Shown: positions 8,213-17,851, numbered from the stretch's first letter. The stretch: 64,000 bases of DNA from JARBUG01 sp035628915 (GCA_035628915.1 DASPIW010000057.1:416096-480095), one strand, 5' to 3'. Numbers and translations are program-made. The notes: generated by a model from the letters alone, not told the origin.

Positions 8213-9400
8213 TCAAACCGGCAGATTTCCGCACAGCACCGTCGGGGACCAGATCTCGTTCGCATAGCCGAAGACGCCGTTTAGCGCATCCACAAAATCG
8301 GGGTGACTGCGCGCCCAGTCGGCAGCCATGGGACAGGAGCCCTGCACGGAACTGGAGAGCGAAAAGGCTTCCACCAGACCGGCAAACGGCCCCGAGGCGC
8401 CCTCGATCACCGGGCCGGCGTCGACCGGCGGGCTCCGGCGGATCAGCAGCCAGGCGAGACGCATGCGGGCCATGGTGCGCACGGCTTCCGGGAACGTGGC
8501 GGCCTGTTCCGGCTTGATCATATCGGCAGGAGCCACCTCCCGGGCCGGGTCCATGGCATCCCGGTAGGCTTGCTCCGCCTGATCAACCCGGCCGAACTGC
8601 TCATGGACAATGCCGTCGATCAGGCGCCAGTATCCGAGCGGATCAGGCGCATACGCCCGGTCCACGAGACGCATCTCCCCGCCCGACCACCGGTACCGGT
8701 CAGTCCGCGCCCGCTGGGGCCCGGCGCCGGCCGACCCGATCATGCCGCCGTGCAGCACCAGGTCCTTGCCGTCCACTGTGAGCTGCATGTAGGTCATCTT
8801 CATGTCGCCTGGAAGGGTTTTCAAGGCGTCGGGCTGCCACTGCGACACGAAGACGCTGTGATGAACCGTGTGGGCGCCCGCGTTGGTGGCGCCCCAGATG
8901 ATCTCCGGCGTACCGTCACCCGTCAGGTCGGTGGCCTCGTGCAGGTCGACGCCCACGATTTCGTCACCGGGGCTCCGGTCCACAGCCCACTGGCTGCCGT
9001 CTTTGTAGATGATGAAGAGGGCGCCCGCCCCGGTCAGTGGGCGGCCGTTGCCGCCCATTCGCATGGCCGTGATGATCTCGGCCGCGTGGTCGCCGTCGAG
9101 GTCGACCTCCACGATGTTTGGTTTCCCCCCGGAGTACCAGCCCTCGAAAATCGCCCGCAGCCGCTCTGCCGGGGGCACCCCGGCTTCGTTCAGATCCCGG
9201 GCGAGCATGTCCGATAGTTGGTCCATGGTGAGCACGGTCGGATTGGAGACGGCCAGGAGACCAAACGGGGCCGGCGGCTCGGGGGCCGGCGGCTCGGGGG
9301 CCTGCGGGGCTGGCACGGCCGGGGCGCCCGGTTTTGTGCCGCACCCAGCCAGCATAAGGGAGATCAGCAGCAGCGTCGCAAAGCTGCGTTTCATCACCAC
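8213..9400 (-). CDS. Lipoprotein of unknown function with FG-GAP/VCBS-like repeats
   Basis: 395 residues. The signal sequence ends in the lipobox LMLAGC (Cys about residue 20), followed by a Pro/Ala-rich linker (residues 24-45). The middle holds two calcium-type loops, VDLDGDHAAEIITA and ATDLTGDGTPEIIWG, as in FG-GAP/VCBS-type repeats. The C-terminal third is helical and TPR-like (HEQFGRVDQAEQAYRDAMD). A surface-anchored binding or sensor role is plausible but unproven. Start: GTG 9400 has GGAAGG 9 bases upstream; ATG 9394 is the alternative. Confidence 0.72.
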   Translation of the reverse strand: MVMKRSFATLLLISLMLAGCGTKPGAPAVPAPQAPEPPAPEPPAPFGLLAVSNPTVLTMDQLSDMLARDLNEAGVPPAERLRAIFEGWYSGGKPNIVEVDLDGDHAAEIITAMRMGGNGRPLTGAGALFIIYKDGSQWAVDRSPGDEIVGVDLHEATDLTGDGTPEIIWGATNAGAHTVHHSVFVSQWQPDALKTLPGDMKMTYMQLTVDGKDLVLHGGMIGSAGAGPQRARTDRYRWSGGEMRLVDRAYAPDPLGYWRLIDGIVHEQFGRVDQAEQAYRDAMDPAREVAPADMIKPEQAATFPEAVRTMARMRLAWLLIRRSPPVDAGPVIEGASGPFAGLVEAFSLSSSVQGSCPMAADWARSHPDFVDALNGVFGYANEIWSPTVLCGNLPV

Positions 9401-9455
9401 AAGTCACCGCCTTCCGCCAACTGAGACGAGCACAGGGGGAAATAAGTTCCCACTA

Positions 9456-9485
9456 TTGACACAGCCCGCCCGGCTGCTCTAGAAT
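9456..9485 (+). promoter_or_regulatory. Sigma-A promoter of the lysS T-box transcript
   Basis: TTGACA at 9456-9461 and TAGAAT at 9480-9485 with an 18-base spacer, immediately upstream of the T-box leader. Confidence 0.75.
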
Positions 9486-9780
9486 CGCTTCAAGGCGATG
9501 AAGAGGAAGAGTAGCGGGCCACGCCCGGCACAGAGAGCGGGACACACGGTGCAAGTCCTGACCGGCGCCCCTGCGAACAAGCCCTCAGAGCTGCCCCCCA
9601 ACAGCCCGGTCCCCGGGCCCAGTAGGCGAGGACGGATCTCCACCGGTAGCGGGAGCAGGGTATCGCAGGCGCCCCGGTGCGCTGCCGTACCCGGACAGGA
9701 GCGGGCCGCAAGGCCAAGCAGGGTGGTACCACGGGAGCTCATCAGCTCTCGTCCCTACACGGGACGGGAGCTTTTCTATT
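9486..9780 (+). promoter_or_regulatory. T-box riboswitch controlling lysS (lysine tRNA sensing)
   Basis: The leader has the AGAGAG GA-motif at about 9532, the GGTGCAAG stem I element at about 9548, and the T-box bulge GGGTGGTACCACGG at about 9721-9734, which pairs with the tRNA acceptor end. Overlapping it is a terminator (CTCTCGTCCC / GGGACGGGAG, then TTTTCTATTTT) ending near 9780. An AAG lysine codon at 9579-9581 follows GCGAAC in the expected specifier region, which fits the downstream gene. Uncharged tRNA-Lys would favour the antiterminator and allow lysS transcription. Confidence 0.9.
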
Positions 9781-9801
9781 TTCGAAGGAAGGATGATCGA
9801 C

Positions 9802-11268
9802 ATGTCGAGCCGTTTTGATCTGCTCCGCAACGCCCGGGAAGCCAAGCTCCGCTCCCTGCGCCAGGCCGGCATCGACCCGTTCGGCGCGCCCTTCCACGGC
9901 CGTCGGCTGGCCGCCGACCTCCACGCCGCCTATGGGGAGACCGCCGCCGAGGACTTCGACGCCGCCCCCGTCACCGTGCGCGCCGCCGGGCGCCTCGTCA
10001 GCCTGCGCCCCCAGGGAAAAGCCGGGTTTGCCGACCTGCAGGACGGCAGTGGACGGATCCAACTCTACGTGAGCCTGCCGGAACTAGACGGGCCGTCGGC
10101 ACTCATCTGGGAGCAGCTCGACCTGGGCGACCTGCTCGGTGTCGGCGGGCGCCTCATGCGTACCCGGACCGGCGAACTGACCCTGCGGGCCGCGCAGTTG
10201 ACCATGCTGACCAAGTCCCTTCGGCCCCTGCCCGACAAGCACGGCGGGCTGCAGGAACGGGAAGAGCGCTACCGGGCCCGCCACCTCGATCTGCTGATCA
10301 ATCCGGAAAGCCGGGCTGTTTTCGAGGCCAGAGCCCGCATCATCGCGGCCATCCGCCGCACGCTGGACGAGTCGGGCTTCCTGGAAGTGGAGACACCGGT
10401 GCTCGTCCCCCTGGCCGGCGGCGCCGCCGCCCGCCCGTTCGTCACGCACCACAACGCCCTGGGCCGCGACCTGAGCCTGCGCATCGCTACCGAACTGCAT
10501 CTGAAGCGTCTGGTGGTCGGCGGCATTGAGCGGGTCTACGAAATCGGCCGCATCTTCCGCAACGAAGGGCTCTCCACCCGCCACAGCCCGGAGTTCACCA
10601 CCCTGGAAGCCTACCAGGCCTACGCCGGCTACGGCGAGATGATGGACCTGACCGAGCGCCTTGTGCAATCCGCGGCCCTGGCCGTGGGCGGCTCGCTGCA
10701 GACGGGCGGATTGAACTTCTCGGGGCCGTGGCCCCGGGTCACCATGGTTGAGCTGGTCCGCCGCCGGACGGGCATCGACTTCGCCGCCCTCTCGTCAGAC
10801 GCAGAGGCCCGAAGCGCCGTGGCCGCGGCCGGCTATGCCACGGGGGCCAGAACGTGGGGCGCCCTGCTGGCCCAGCTCTTCGAGGCATACTGCGAAGATG
10901 CGCTGGTGCAGCCTACCTTCGTGTTCGGCCACCCCGTTGTCACCTCGCCGCTCGCCAAGCGCGACCCGGCTGACCCGCGCCTGACCGAGCGCTTCGAGCT
11001 CTACGTGCAGGGCCGGGAACTCGCCAACGCCTTCTCGGAACTGAACGACCCGGTCGACCAGCGGGCGCGCTTCGTGGCGCAGTTGCTGGAGCGGGCCGCC
11101 GAGGATGGCGAGGCCCACCCCCTCGACGACGATTTCCTCGCCGCCCTGGAGGTGGGCCTGCCCCCGACCGGGGGCCTGGGCCTGGGCATCGACCGGCTGG
11201 TCATGGCCCTGACCGGCGCCCCGGCCATCCGCGATGTGATTCTCTTCCCGATTCTGCGGGAGGAGTAG
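9802..11268 (+). CDS. lysS: Lysyl-tRNA synthetase, class II
   Basis: Charges tRNA-Lys with lysine using ATP; cytoplasmic. 488 residues, normal length. N-terminal OB-fold anticodon domain (about residues 40-140), then the class II catalytic core: motif 2 IFRNEGLSTRHSPEFT at about residue 250 and motif 3 GLGLGIDRLVMAL at about residue 458. ATG 9802 is preferred over the in-frame ATG at 9793 because AAGGAAGG would touch the latter and stands 9 bases from the former. Expression is controlled by the T-box leader directly upstream; transcribed alone. Confidence 0.97.
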   Translation: MSSRFDLLRNAREAKLRSLRQAGIDPFGAPFHGRRLAADLHAAYGETAAEDFDAAPVTVRAAGRLVSLRPQGKAGFADLQDGSGRIQLYVSLPELDGPSALIWEQLDLGDLLGVGGRLMRTRTGELTLRAAQLTMLTKSLRPLPDKHGGLQEREERYRARHLDLLINPESRAVFEARARIIAAIRRTLDESGFLEVETPVLVPLAGGAAARPFVTHHNALGRDLSLRIATELHLKRLVVGGIERVYEIGRIFRNEGLSTRHSPEFTTLEAYQAYAGYGEMMDLTERLVQSAALAVGGSLQTGGLNFSGPWPRVTMVELVRRRTGIDFAALSSDAEARSAVAAAGYATGARTWGALLAQLFEAYCEDALVQPTFVFGHPVVTSPLAKRDPADPRLTERFELYVQGRELANAFSELNDPVDQRARFVAQLLERAAEDGEAHPLDDDFLAALEVGLPPTGGLGLGIDRLVMALTGAPAIRDVILFPILREE

Positions 11269-11387
11269 CTGCGGCAGGATCACAAGGCACTCGTACAAAA
11301 TCGTGAAGATCGTCACGAGTCAGAGGAATTCTGGTTTCCGGGCCGAAGATAGATAATTCAATTACCATGGCGAGGGGGTGTGCCCGG

Positions 11388-12128
11388 GTGGGAGACCATC
11401 TGAGTGATCTCGGCTTCCTGGTGGAGACGGACGACCAGCTGGTGGACCTTGCCCGCGCCGCCTCCGATGCGGGGGCCGCCGTTCCCGCCGCCCGGGGCGC
11501 CTGCTACTGCTGGGCGCCCGGCGAAGGTGTGGAGCTGTGGGTGGAACTGGGGAGCGACGGCAGACTGCGAACCTGCAAGCCGCATTTTTCCGGGGCCAGC
11601 AGCATTCGTGCCCAGATTGTGGACCTGTTCGCCGGTGATGGGGACTCTCTGCACGGGCGGGTCTATGCATGGGCGGGTCCTGACCCGCGGGGCGCCCGGT
11701 TCTCCGGTCCCCCGCTGATTCTCGAACTGCCCGACCTGGGACTCGTCCGCAGCCACCTGACTTGTCCTGCCACCGTCTCCGTACAGGTCGCGGCGTTTGC
11801 CCATGCCGCGGAGTGCTTCGCCGACGAATACGCCTTCCGCCTCTGGCAGGAGGGGCGCCCCACGCCCATGTCGCCGGATTGCTTCATTCCCAGCGGTGCG
11901 TTCGCCCAGCCACCGCGTCCCGAAGCGGCCTTTGCAGGCCGCATTGAACAGGCCGGCCTCCGGATCAATCCGGCGACCGGCCGTTCCTTCCACCACCTGC
12001 GGGTCTGCACGGCCATCGGTACCGTCGACGTGGTCGCCGACCCCGAAGGGCTGGACGGCATTCCCATGGCAGGCGGCATTTTGCAGGGCTACTTCTGGCT
12101 GAGCGGCCGGATTGTGGCCGTTGGCTAG
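11388..12128 (+). CDS. Protein of unknown function
   Basis: About 246 residues if begun at GTG 11388 (GAGGGGG 10 bases upstream); an ATG at 11367 in the same frame has no ribosome site. Soluble, no signal peptide, mixed alpha/beta composition, with several cysteines (CYCWAPGEG near residue 40, LTCPAT, CFIPSGAF). I recognise no domain. The coding bias matches its neighbours, so the frame is probably real. It stands alone between lysS and the protease. Confidence 0.55.
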   Translation: MGDHLSDLGFLVETDDQLVDLARAASDAGAAVPAARGACYCWAPGEGVELWVELGSDGRLRTCKPHFSGASSIRAQIVDLFAGDGDSLHGRVYAWAGPDPRGARFSGPPLILELPDLGLVRSHLTCPATVSVQVAAFAHAAECFADEYAFRLWQEGRPTPMSPDCFIPSGAFAQPPRPEAAFAGRIEQAGLRINPATGRSFHHLRVCTAIGTVDVVADPEGLDGIPMAGGILQGYFWLSGRIVAVG

Positions 12129-12254
12129 GCGGCACTCACCACCAAGACCGTCATCCCCAGGGTCACGAGCGAACCCCAGGAGATGGACGGCGATTTTTGT
12201 ACCGGCTCGAGAATGCCCTGGTTCAGTTCGGGTGCCGCCGGCGGGAGGATAAAG

Positions 12255-12287
12255 GGAGGCCTCGCTACCCTGTGTGCGAAGGCCTCC
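12255..12287 (-). terminator. Terminator of the subtilisin gene
   Basis: 8-bp inverted repeat GGAGGCCT / AGGCCTCC with a 17-base loop; read leftward it is followed by CTTTATCC. The ~130 bases between it and 12128 hold no gene I can support; a hydrophobic frame (ending VTLGMTVLVVSAA-stop, minus strand) lacks a start codon. Confidence 0.55.
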
Positions 12288-12324
12288 TCATGCTGCTTAG
12301 GGTGACTTTTGGCGCGGCGGAAAC

Positions 12325-15141
12325 CTATTTCGGATAGTACCCGGTGAGCGTGTAGCTGCCGCTGCCCGAATACGCTTTGACCCTGACCCGATACGTGCCC
12401 GTCGTGCCGGCGGCGTACGAGATGCTCTCCGGCCGCAGCGAGGCGGATGTGGCCGAGGCGACCTGGGTTCCGGACGGGTTGTACAGATACAGGTCAAAGT
12501 CGGTGCCCGACGGGAAATTCAGCTTCAGGTTGATCGCTCCCGCGGCCCCCACCGTGATGTTGTAATCGCGGGTGCCGCCGGACGTGAGACTGCCGGTCTG
12601 GTTCAGGGCCGCCGTCCTGGCCGGATCGATCGGATGCGTGGCCGTCAGCGTGTAGGCGCCGCTGCTGCCCGAATAGCTCTTGATCTGCACACGGTAGCGG
12701 CCGGTCGCCGTGGCGTTATAGGTGATCACTTCCGGTCGGGCCGTGCCCGAATCGGCCTTGGCCACTTGCGTGCCTGACGGGTTATTGAGGTACATGTCGA
12801 TATCGGAAGTCGCTGTAGCCCAGTTCAGGCTGAGGGAGATTGTGCCCGGCGCCGTCACATCCAGGTAGACGTACTTGGACGCACCGGACGAAACGGACCC
12901 GGTGAACGTCTCGGTGACTGTGGTCACGGTGCTGGTGTTGCTGACCGTTACCGGGACGGCGGCAGAGGTGCCCACGTTATTGGCCGCGTCGTAAGCTTTA
13001 GCTGTCAGGCTGTGGCTGCCGTTGGCGGCGGTGGTCGTATCCCACGCCCAGGACCACGGGCTGGCGCTGTCCGTGCTCTGCAGGGCGCCGTCCACGTAAA
13101 ACTCCACCCGGGTGACGCCCACGTTGTCCGACGCGCTGGCGGTCACCGTGGTGGTCGCGCTGACGGTGGCGCCGGCGGCCGGGGCCGTAATGTTGACCGT
13201 CGGAGCCTCCGTGTCGCCGCCGGAGCCGCCCGCCGTCAGGCCGCTGCCGGAGGCGACCAACGAGTATGGCTGCGGGCCGTTGGGCACGTTGTAGCCCTTG
13301 ACGGTCACGGTATAGGTGCCGACGGCGGGCGCCGCAAAGTAGACGTTCTCCACGTTGTTGACCCGGTCATAGGCCGCGCAGGTCGTAGAAGCCGTGTTGC
13401 TGACGAAGCAGTTGCCCTTGTAGAGACCGCCGCCTGGGGCGGTCACTTCCAGATCCAGATCGTTGACCAGTTCCTTGCTCGCCTGAATGCCGCCGGGATA
13501 GTCGGTCCAGACCAGGGTGAACTTCAGAATCTGACCGGACTGGGCCGTGAAGGTGTAAGAGCGGGTGCCGTTGGTCGCCAGGCTGTTCGCCTCGTTCTCA
13601 AACCAGTTCACCCGCCCGCCGATGGGATAGAGCGTATTGGTCAGGTCTAGGCGGCCCCAGCCCTGATCCTTCGACTTCCAGCCGTAGCCCATGTCCACGG
13701 CGCCGTTGATCAGGCTCGCCTTGATCAGCGACGACGACGGGGTGATGCCCTTTACGCTGGTGTAGAACTGCCGCACCAGGCCGGTGGCGCCCGCCGTGAC
13801 CGGCGTGGCCATCGATGTGCCGCCCATGTAAGCATAGTAGCTGTTGTAGTTGGCCCAGAAGGCGCTGTCGGCAGCCAACGCCGACCGCGTGGAGAGAATA
13901 TACGTGCCGGGGGCGACCACATCGGGCTTGACGCGCCCGTCGGTGGTCAGGCCGCGGCTGGAGAAGGTCGCGATCGAGTTGATGTTGTCCGCGTAGGCGC
14001 CGAAGGTGGGCCGGTTGTTCTCCGAAGCGCCGACCGTGATCACGTTCTTGGCGGTGGACGGGGTGGTGACGGAGTTGCTCTGGCTGGCGTCGCCGTCGTT
14101 GCCGGCGGCAAAGAGGATGGTGAAGTTCTTGTTATTCCACATGTACTGGTCAGCCTGCTGCGCCTGAGCGTCGTAAACATTGCCGCCGTGTTGCAGCGGC
14201 ACGCCCCAGGAGTTGGTGTGAATGGTCGCACCGTTGCCGGCGGCCTGGGTGAACAGGGTATTCAGGTCGTCGGGAATGCCGCCGAGCCCGCCGCTGGAAT
14301 CCATCACCGATTGGAAGACGATCTTTGCGGCAGGCGCCATGCCCTTGATCGACCCGCCTGAGTTGGTGCCGTCACCGGCAACGGAGCCGGCGACATGGGT
14401 GCCGTGGCCGTGGGTGTCGGACCAGTTGCCGGCCCGGCCCAGGGCAATAGGCGTCACCTGCAGGCGATTGCGCAGGTCGGCATGCATGGTGGAGGTGTTG
14501 CCATTGTCCAGGCCGGTGTCAGCGATGCCGATTACCTGGCCGGAGCCGGTCAGGCCGTTGGTCCACGGCCCGCCCGCACTGCTGACCTTGATGACGCCCG
14601 CGGCTGCGTCGTTAAAGAGGATGTTCTCCCGCACAAGGTCGATGAACGTCACATCCTCGCTGCGGGCCAGGTCAGCGACATCCCTGGCTTTCATCTCGGC
14701 GATGGTCTGCTGGCCGCCGAAGCGCTGAATGCGGAATTTGCCGTCCTTACCGGCGAGACCGGGGGGAAGCTTCCATTCCGGGCGGTACTTCTCGACGCCT
14801 GCCACCAGGTCGTCCTCGGCGAGCATGGCGGCGGCTTCGCCGCTCATGCGGGCAAGGAACGCGAAGTCGGGCAGATAGGTGTCAACTTCGGCGCCCGCCA
14901 GCTCCAGAGCCTTCCAGGAGTCTTCTGAGATCACGTCGGAGAACTGGACCACGTAGAGCCCGTCCCCCTGGTTCCGGAGCGCCTGAGGATTCTTGCCCAG
15001 CTGTTTCGTCCCGGCTTTCAAGTGCACACCGGCCGGTGCTTTGGCCTTCGGCGGGGCCTTACCGGTCTCGGCTGCGGCGGCGGTCATGACGGACGAGAGC
15101 AGCAGCGCGAGTACGGCCAGGAACGTTGCGAAGCGTTTCAT
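12325..15141 (-). CDS. Secreted subtilisin-like serine protease (S8) with Ig-like and two PPC domains
   Basis: 938 residues, exported. Signal peptide MKRFATFLAVLALLLSSVMT ends at Ala-rich AAAAE. A prodomain-like region is followed by the S8 catalytic domain: Asp in GIADTGLDNG (about residue 206), His in HGHGTHVAGS (about 247), Ser in GGTSMATPV (about 442). After it come a jelly-roll domain (about 510-640), a bacterial Ig-like repeat (about 650-735, TVNITAPAAGATVSA) and two PPC-type beta-sandwich repeats (about 745-840 and 850-938), each with the pattern FDLYLYNPSGTQVA. PPC domains are usually removed or used for substrate adhesion. It probably supplies peptides from extracellular protein. ATG 15141 is followed directly by a clean signal sequence. 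Confidence 0.93.
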   Translation of the reverse strand: MKRFATFLAVLALLLSSVMTAAAAETGKAPPKAKAPAGVHLKAGTKQLGKNPQALRNQGDGLYVVQFSDVISEDSWKALELAGAEVDTYLPDFAFLARMSGEAAAMLAEDDLVAGVEKYRPEWKLPPGLAGKDGKFRIQRFGGQQTIAEMKARDVADLARSEDVTFIDLVRENILFNDAAAGVIKVSSAGGPWTNGLTGSGQVIGIADTGLDNGNTSTMHADLRNRLQVTPIALGRAGNWSDTHGHGTHVAGSVAGDGTNSGGSIKGMAPAAKIVFQSVMDSSGGLGGIPDDLNTLFTQAAGNGATIHTNSWGVPLQHGGNVYDAQAQQADQYMWNNKNFTILFAAGNDGDASQSNSVTTPSTAKNVITVGASENNRPTFGAYADNINSIATFSSRGLTTDGRVKPDVVAPGTYILSTRSALAADSAFWANYNSYYAYMGGTSMATPVTAGATGLVRQFYTSVKGITPSSSLIKASLINGAVDMGYGWKSKDQGWGRLDLTNTLYPIGGRVNWFENEANSLATNGTRSYTFTAQSGQILKFTLVWTDYPGGIQASKELVNDLDLEVTAPGGGLYKGNCFVSNTASTTCAAYDRVNNVENVYFAAPAVGTYTVTVKGYNVPNGPQPYSLVASGSGLTAGGSGGDTEAPTVNITAPAAGATVSATTTVTASASDNVGVTRVEFYVDGALQSTDSASPWSWAWDTTTAANGSHSLTAKAYDAANNVGTSAAVPVTVSNTSTVTTVTETFTGSVSSGASKYVYLDVTAPGTISLSLNWATATSDIDMYLNNPSGTQVAKADSGTARPEVITYNATATGRYRVQIKSYSGSSGAYTLTATHPIDPARTAALNQTGSLTSGGTRDYNITVGAAGAINLKLNFPSGTDFDLYLYNPSGTQVASATSASLRPESISYAAGTTGTYRVRVKAYSGSGSYTLTGYYPK

Positions 15142-15282
15142 CTGTCCCTTCCCCTTCCAAGTGGATTCGAGGAGCGAACAGATTTTCGTGATATGAGTAA
15201 AATTTCCTTCTAATCTGATCTATTACCGCGGTCTCATCTTTTTAGGTCGAACGTCCTACGGGACTGGCAGGGACGATAAAAG

Positions 15283-15306
15283 GGGAGGGGTCTGCCGACC
15301 CCTCCC
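15283..15306 (-). terminator. Terminator of the scoA-scoB-thiolase operon
   Basis: Perfect 9-bp repeat GGGAGGGGT / ACCCCTCCC with loop CTGCCG, located after the thiolase stop (15326); read leftward it is followed by TTTTATCGTCC. Confidence 0.75.
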
Positions 15307-15325
15307 GCTCAAATGTAGCACGCCT

Positions 15326-16504
15326 CTACCGCTCCACCACCGCCGCTACGCCCATGCCGCCGCCGACGCACAGGGTCGCCAGACCCCGCCTGGCGTCCCG
15401 TTTGGCCATCTCGTAAAGCAGCGTGACCAGAATGCGGGCGCCGCTGGCCCCGACCGGATGTCCCAGTGCGATGGCGCCGCCGTTGACGTTCACCTTCGCC
15501 ATGTCGAGCTTGAGCTCCTTGGCTACGGCGAGCGACTGGGCCGCGAACGCTTCGTTCGCTTCGATCAAGTCGATCTGATCGAGCGTGACGCCGGCTTTGG
15601 CCAGGGCCTTCCTGGTCGCAGGCACCGGTCCGATGCCCATGATGTGCGGTGCCACGCCCGCCGTGCCCCAGCCCGCCAGCCGGGCCAGCGGCCTGATCCC
15701 AAGCGCATCCGCCTTTTCGGCCGACATGATCACGAGCGCGGCCGCCCCGTCGTTGATGCCGGAGGCATTGCCGGCCGTCACAGTGCCGTCCTTCTTGAAG
15801 GCGGGCTTGAGGGCTGCGAGCTTCTCCGCCGTCGTACCGGCCCGCGGGTACTCATCTTTGGCAAAGGCGATGGGATCGCCTTTCTTCTGCGGAATCAGGA
15901 CCGGCACAATCTCGTCGTCAAACCGGCCGGATTCCACGGCCGCGACCGCCTTCTGCTGCGACGCCGCTGCGAACGCGTCCTGCTCTTCCCGGGAGATGTG
16001 AAACATCTCGGCGAGGTTCTCGGCTGTAATGCCCATGTGATACTTGTTGATGGAGCAGGTCAGCCCATCGAGGACCATGTCGTCCACTAACTCGCCGTTG
16101 CCCATGCGGTAGCCGGTGCGCGCCTTGGGAAGCAGATAAGGGGCGCCCGACATCGACTCCATGCCGCCGGCCACCACGATATCGGCATCGCCGGCGATGA
16201 TTTGCTGGGCGGCCAGGATCACCGACTTGAGGCCGGAGCCGCAGAGGATGTTGACGGTGGTGGCGGGCACGGTGTCAGGAATGTTGGCCTTCAGCGCCGC
16301 CTGGCGGGCGGGGCCCTGGCCCTGGCCGGCCTGCAGGATGCAGCCCATGTAGACCTCTTCGACCTGGTCGGGCCGGATGCCCGCCCGTTCCAACGCCGCC
16401 TTGATAACGATGCCGCCGAGCTCCCAGGCCTGCAAACCGGCCAGGGCGCCGCCGAAGCTGCCGATCGCAGTACGGACTGCAGATGCGATCACGATCTCCT
16501 TCAT
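15326..16504 (-). CDS. Acetyl-CoA C-acetyltransferase (thiolase)
   Basis: 392 residues, the usual length. Catalyses acetoacetyl-CoA + CoA to two acetyl-CoA, or the reverse condensation. Nucleophilic Cys in NILCGSGLKSV (about residue 88), His in GGAIALGHPVGASGAR (about 348) and the second Cys in LCVGGGMG (about 378) are all present. It is the third gene of an operon with the two CoA-transferase subunits, so the set can activate acetoacetate and cleave it to acetyl-CoA, like E. coli atoDAB. Start ATG 16504 lies 17 bases after the scoB stop, with GAGGCG upstream. Confidence 0.95.
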   Translation of the reverse strand: MKEIVIASAVRTAIGSFGGALAGLQAWELGGIVIKAALERAGIRPDQVEEVYMGCILQAGQGQGPARQAALKANIPDTVPATTVNILCGSGLKSVILAAQQIIAGDADIVVAGGMESMSGAPYLLPKARTGYRMGNGELVDDMVLDGLTCSINKYHMGITAENLAEMFHISREEQDAFAAASQQKAVAAVESGRFDDEIVPVLIPQKKGDPIAFAKDEYPRAGTTAEKLAALKPAFKKDGTVTAGNASGINDGAAALVIMSAEKADALGIRPLARLAGWGTAGVAPHIMGIGPVPATRKALAKAGVTLDQIDLIEANEAFAAQSLAVAKELKLDMAKVNVNGGAIALGHPVGASGARILVTLLYEMAKRDARRGLATLCVGGGMGVAAVVER

Positions 16505-16521
16505 GGCGCGAGACGCCTCCT

Positions 16522-17187
16522 CTACGCGGTCATGACTGTTAGTTCCGGCGTAATGATCAAGTTTCCTGCCGTTGCGGCCTTCACTTCTGCGATGGTGACG
16601 CCCGGGGCGATCTCCTTCATCAGGAAGCCTTCCGCGGTGATCTCGAAATAGCCCATATCGGTGACGACGATGTCAACGGCATTGACGGCGGTCAGAGGCA
16701 GGCGGCAGCGCTCCAGCAGCTTGGGCGCCCCTTCCTTGGTCACGTGATCGGTGGCGACGATCACCTTGCGGGCGCCGACCAGCAAGTCCATGGCGCCGCC
16801 CATGCCGGGGACCATCTTGCCCGGGACCATCCAGTTGGCGATCGAGCCGTACTGATCGACTTCGAGTGTGCCGAGGACCGTGAAATCCACGTGGCCGCCG
16901 CGGATGATGCCGAACGAGGTACACGAGTCGAAACAGCAGCCGCCGGGCACGATGCCGACCGGTTGGCCGCCCGCGTTCACGAGGTCAGAGTCGAGCAGGG
17001 CGGGATCGGGCGGCGCGGGAGCGAGCCCGATGAAGCCGTTCTCGGACTGGAGAAGCACCGTGACGCCGGCGGGGACGTGGTTGGCAACTTGCGTCGGCAT
17101 GCCGATGCCGAGGTTGACTACATCGCCATCCTTGAACTCGCGGGCGATCCGCTTGACGATCAGTTCTCGACGGGCCTTTGCATCCAT
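16522..17187 (-). CDS. scoB: 3-oxoacid CoA-transferase subunit B
   Basis: 221 residues. Transfers CoA from a donor (succinyl- or acetyl-CoA) to acetoacetate together with subunit A. The catalytic glutamate motif is visible as SENGFIGLAPAP, and GGHVDFTVLGTLEVDQYG and VPGKMVPGMGGAMDLLVGA are typical. ATG 17187 is chosen: AAGGAGGTG stands 10 bases upstream, and residues before it in the longer open frame are a low-complexity shadow of scoA. It begins 4 bases after the scoA stop. Confidence 0.95.
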   Translation of the reverse strand: MDAKARRELIVKRIAREFKDGDVVNLGIGMPTQVANHVPAGVTVLLQSENGFIGLAPAPPDPALLDSDLVNAGGQPVGIVPGGCCFDSCTSFGIIRGGHVDFTVLGTLEVDQYGSIANWMVPGKMVPGMGGAMDLLVGARKVIVATDHVTKEGAPKLLERCRLPLTAVNAVDIVVTDMGYFEITAEGFLMKEIAPGVTIAEVKAATAGNLIITPELTVMTA

Positions 17188-17191
17188 GGCT

Positions 17192-17851
17192 CTACGGCAC
17201 CTCCTTCGCAGTGACGATGAAGTCGACGAAGATGCCCGGGGTGTGGACGGAATCGGGGTCGATCTCGCCCGGCTCCACCACTTCGCGCACCTGGGCGATG
17301 ACCAGATCCGCAGCCGTGGCCATGGGCGGGTTGAAGTTGCGGGTGGCCCGGCGGTAGATGAGGTTGCCCATGGTGTCTGCGCGGTGGGCAAGCAGCAGGG
17401 CGACGTCGGCGTGCAGGGGCAGTTCGAGGAGATACGGGGTGCCGCCCACCTCCACCACCTGCTTGCCGTCCTGTACGATGGTACCGAAGCCCGTGGGCGT
17501 CAGGAAGCCGCCAATGCCGGCGCCACCGCAGCGGATCCGCTCAGCCAGCGTCCCCTGGGGAATCAGATCCACTTCGAGGCTCTTTTCGTTCATCCGCCTG
17601 CCGACTTCCGGATTCAGCCCGACGTGCGAGGCGACCAGTCTCCGAACCTGGCCGCGGCCGATCAGTTTGCCGACACCTGTGGTTGGCGTACCGCCGTCGT
17701 TGCAGATGATGGTCAGATCTTTGACACCTTTCTCGACCAGGGCGTCCATGAACAGTTCGGGGGTACCGCAGGCCATGAAGCCGCCGACCATCACGGTCAT
17801 CGCGTCCTTGATCCGGCTCATGGCATGCTCAAGGCTGGTTACCTTGCTCAT
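17192..17851 (-). CDS. scoA: 3-oxoacid CoA-transferase subunit A
   Basis: 219 residues. It has the family CoA-binding glycine pattern VMVGGFMACGTPE at about residues 20-32 and the later GGAGIGGFLTPTGFGT. Works as a heterodimer or tetramer with ScoB to activate acetoacetate. First gene of the operon; ATG 17851 is preceded by AAGGAG and GAAGGAAG. A -24/-12 sigma-54 promoter lies 45 bases upstream, and a sigma-54 activator is encoded at 20751, so induction by that regulator is likely (compare AtoC control of atoDAEB in E. coli). Confidence 0.95.
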   Translation of the reverse strand: MSKVTSLEHAMSRIKDAMTVMVGGFMACGTPELFMDALVEKGVKDLTIICNDGGTPTTGVGKLIGRGQVRRLVASHVGLNPEVGRRMNEKSLEVDLIPQGTLAERIRCGGAGIGGFLTPTGFGTIVQDGKQVVEVGGTPYLLELPLHADVALLLAHRADTMGNLIYRRATRNFNPPMATAADLVIAQVREVVEPGEIDPDSVHTPGIFVDFIVTAKEVP

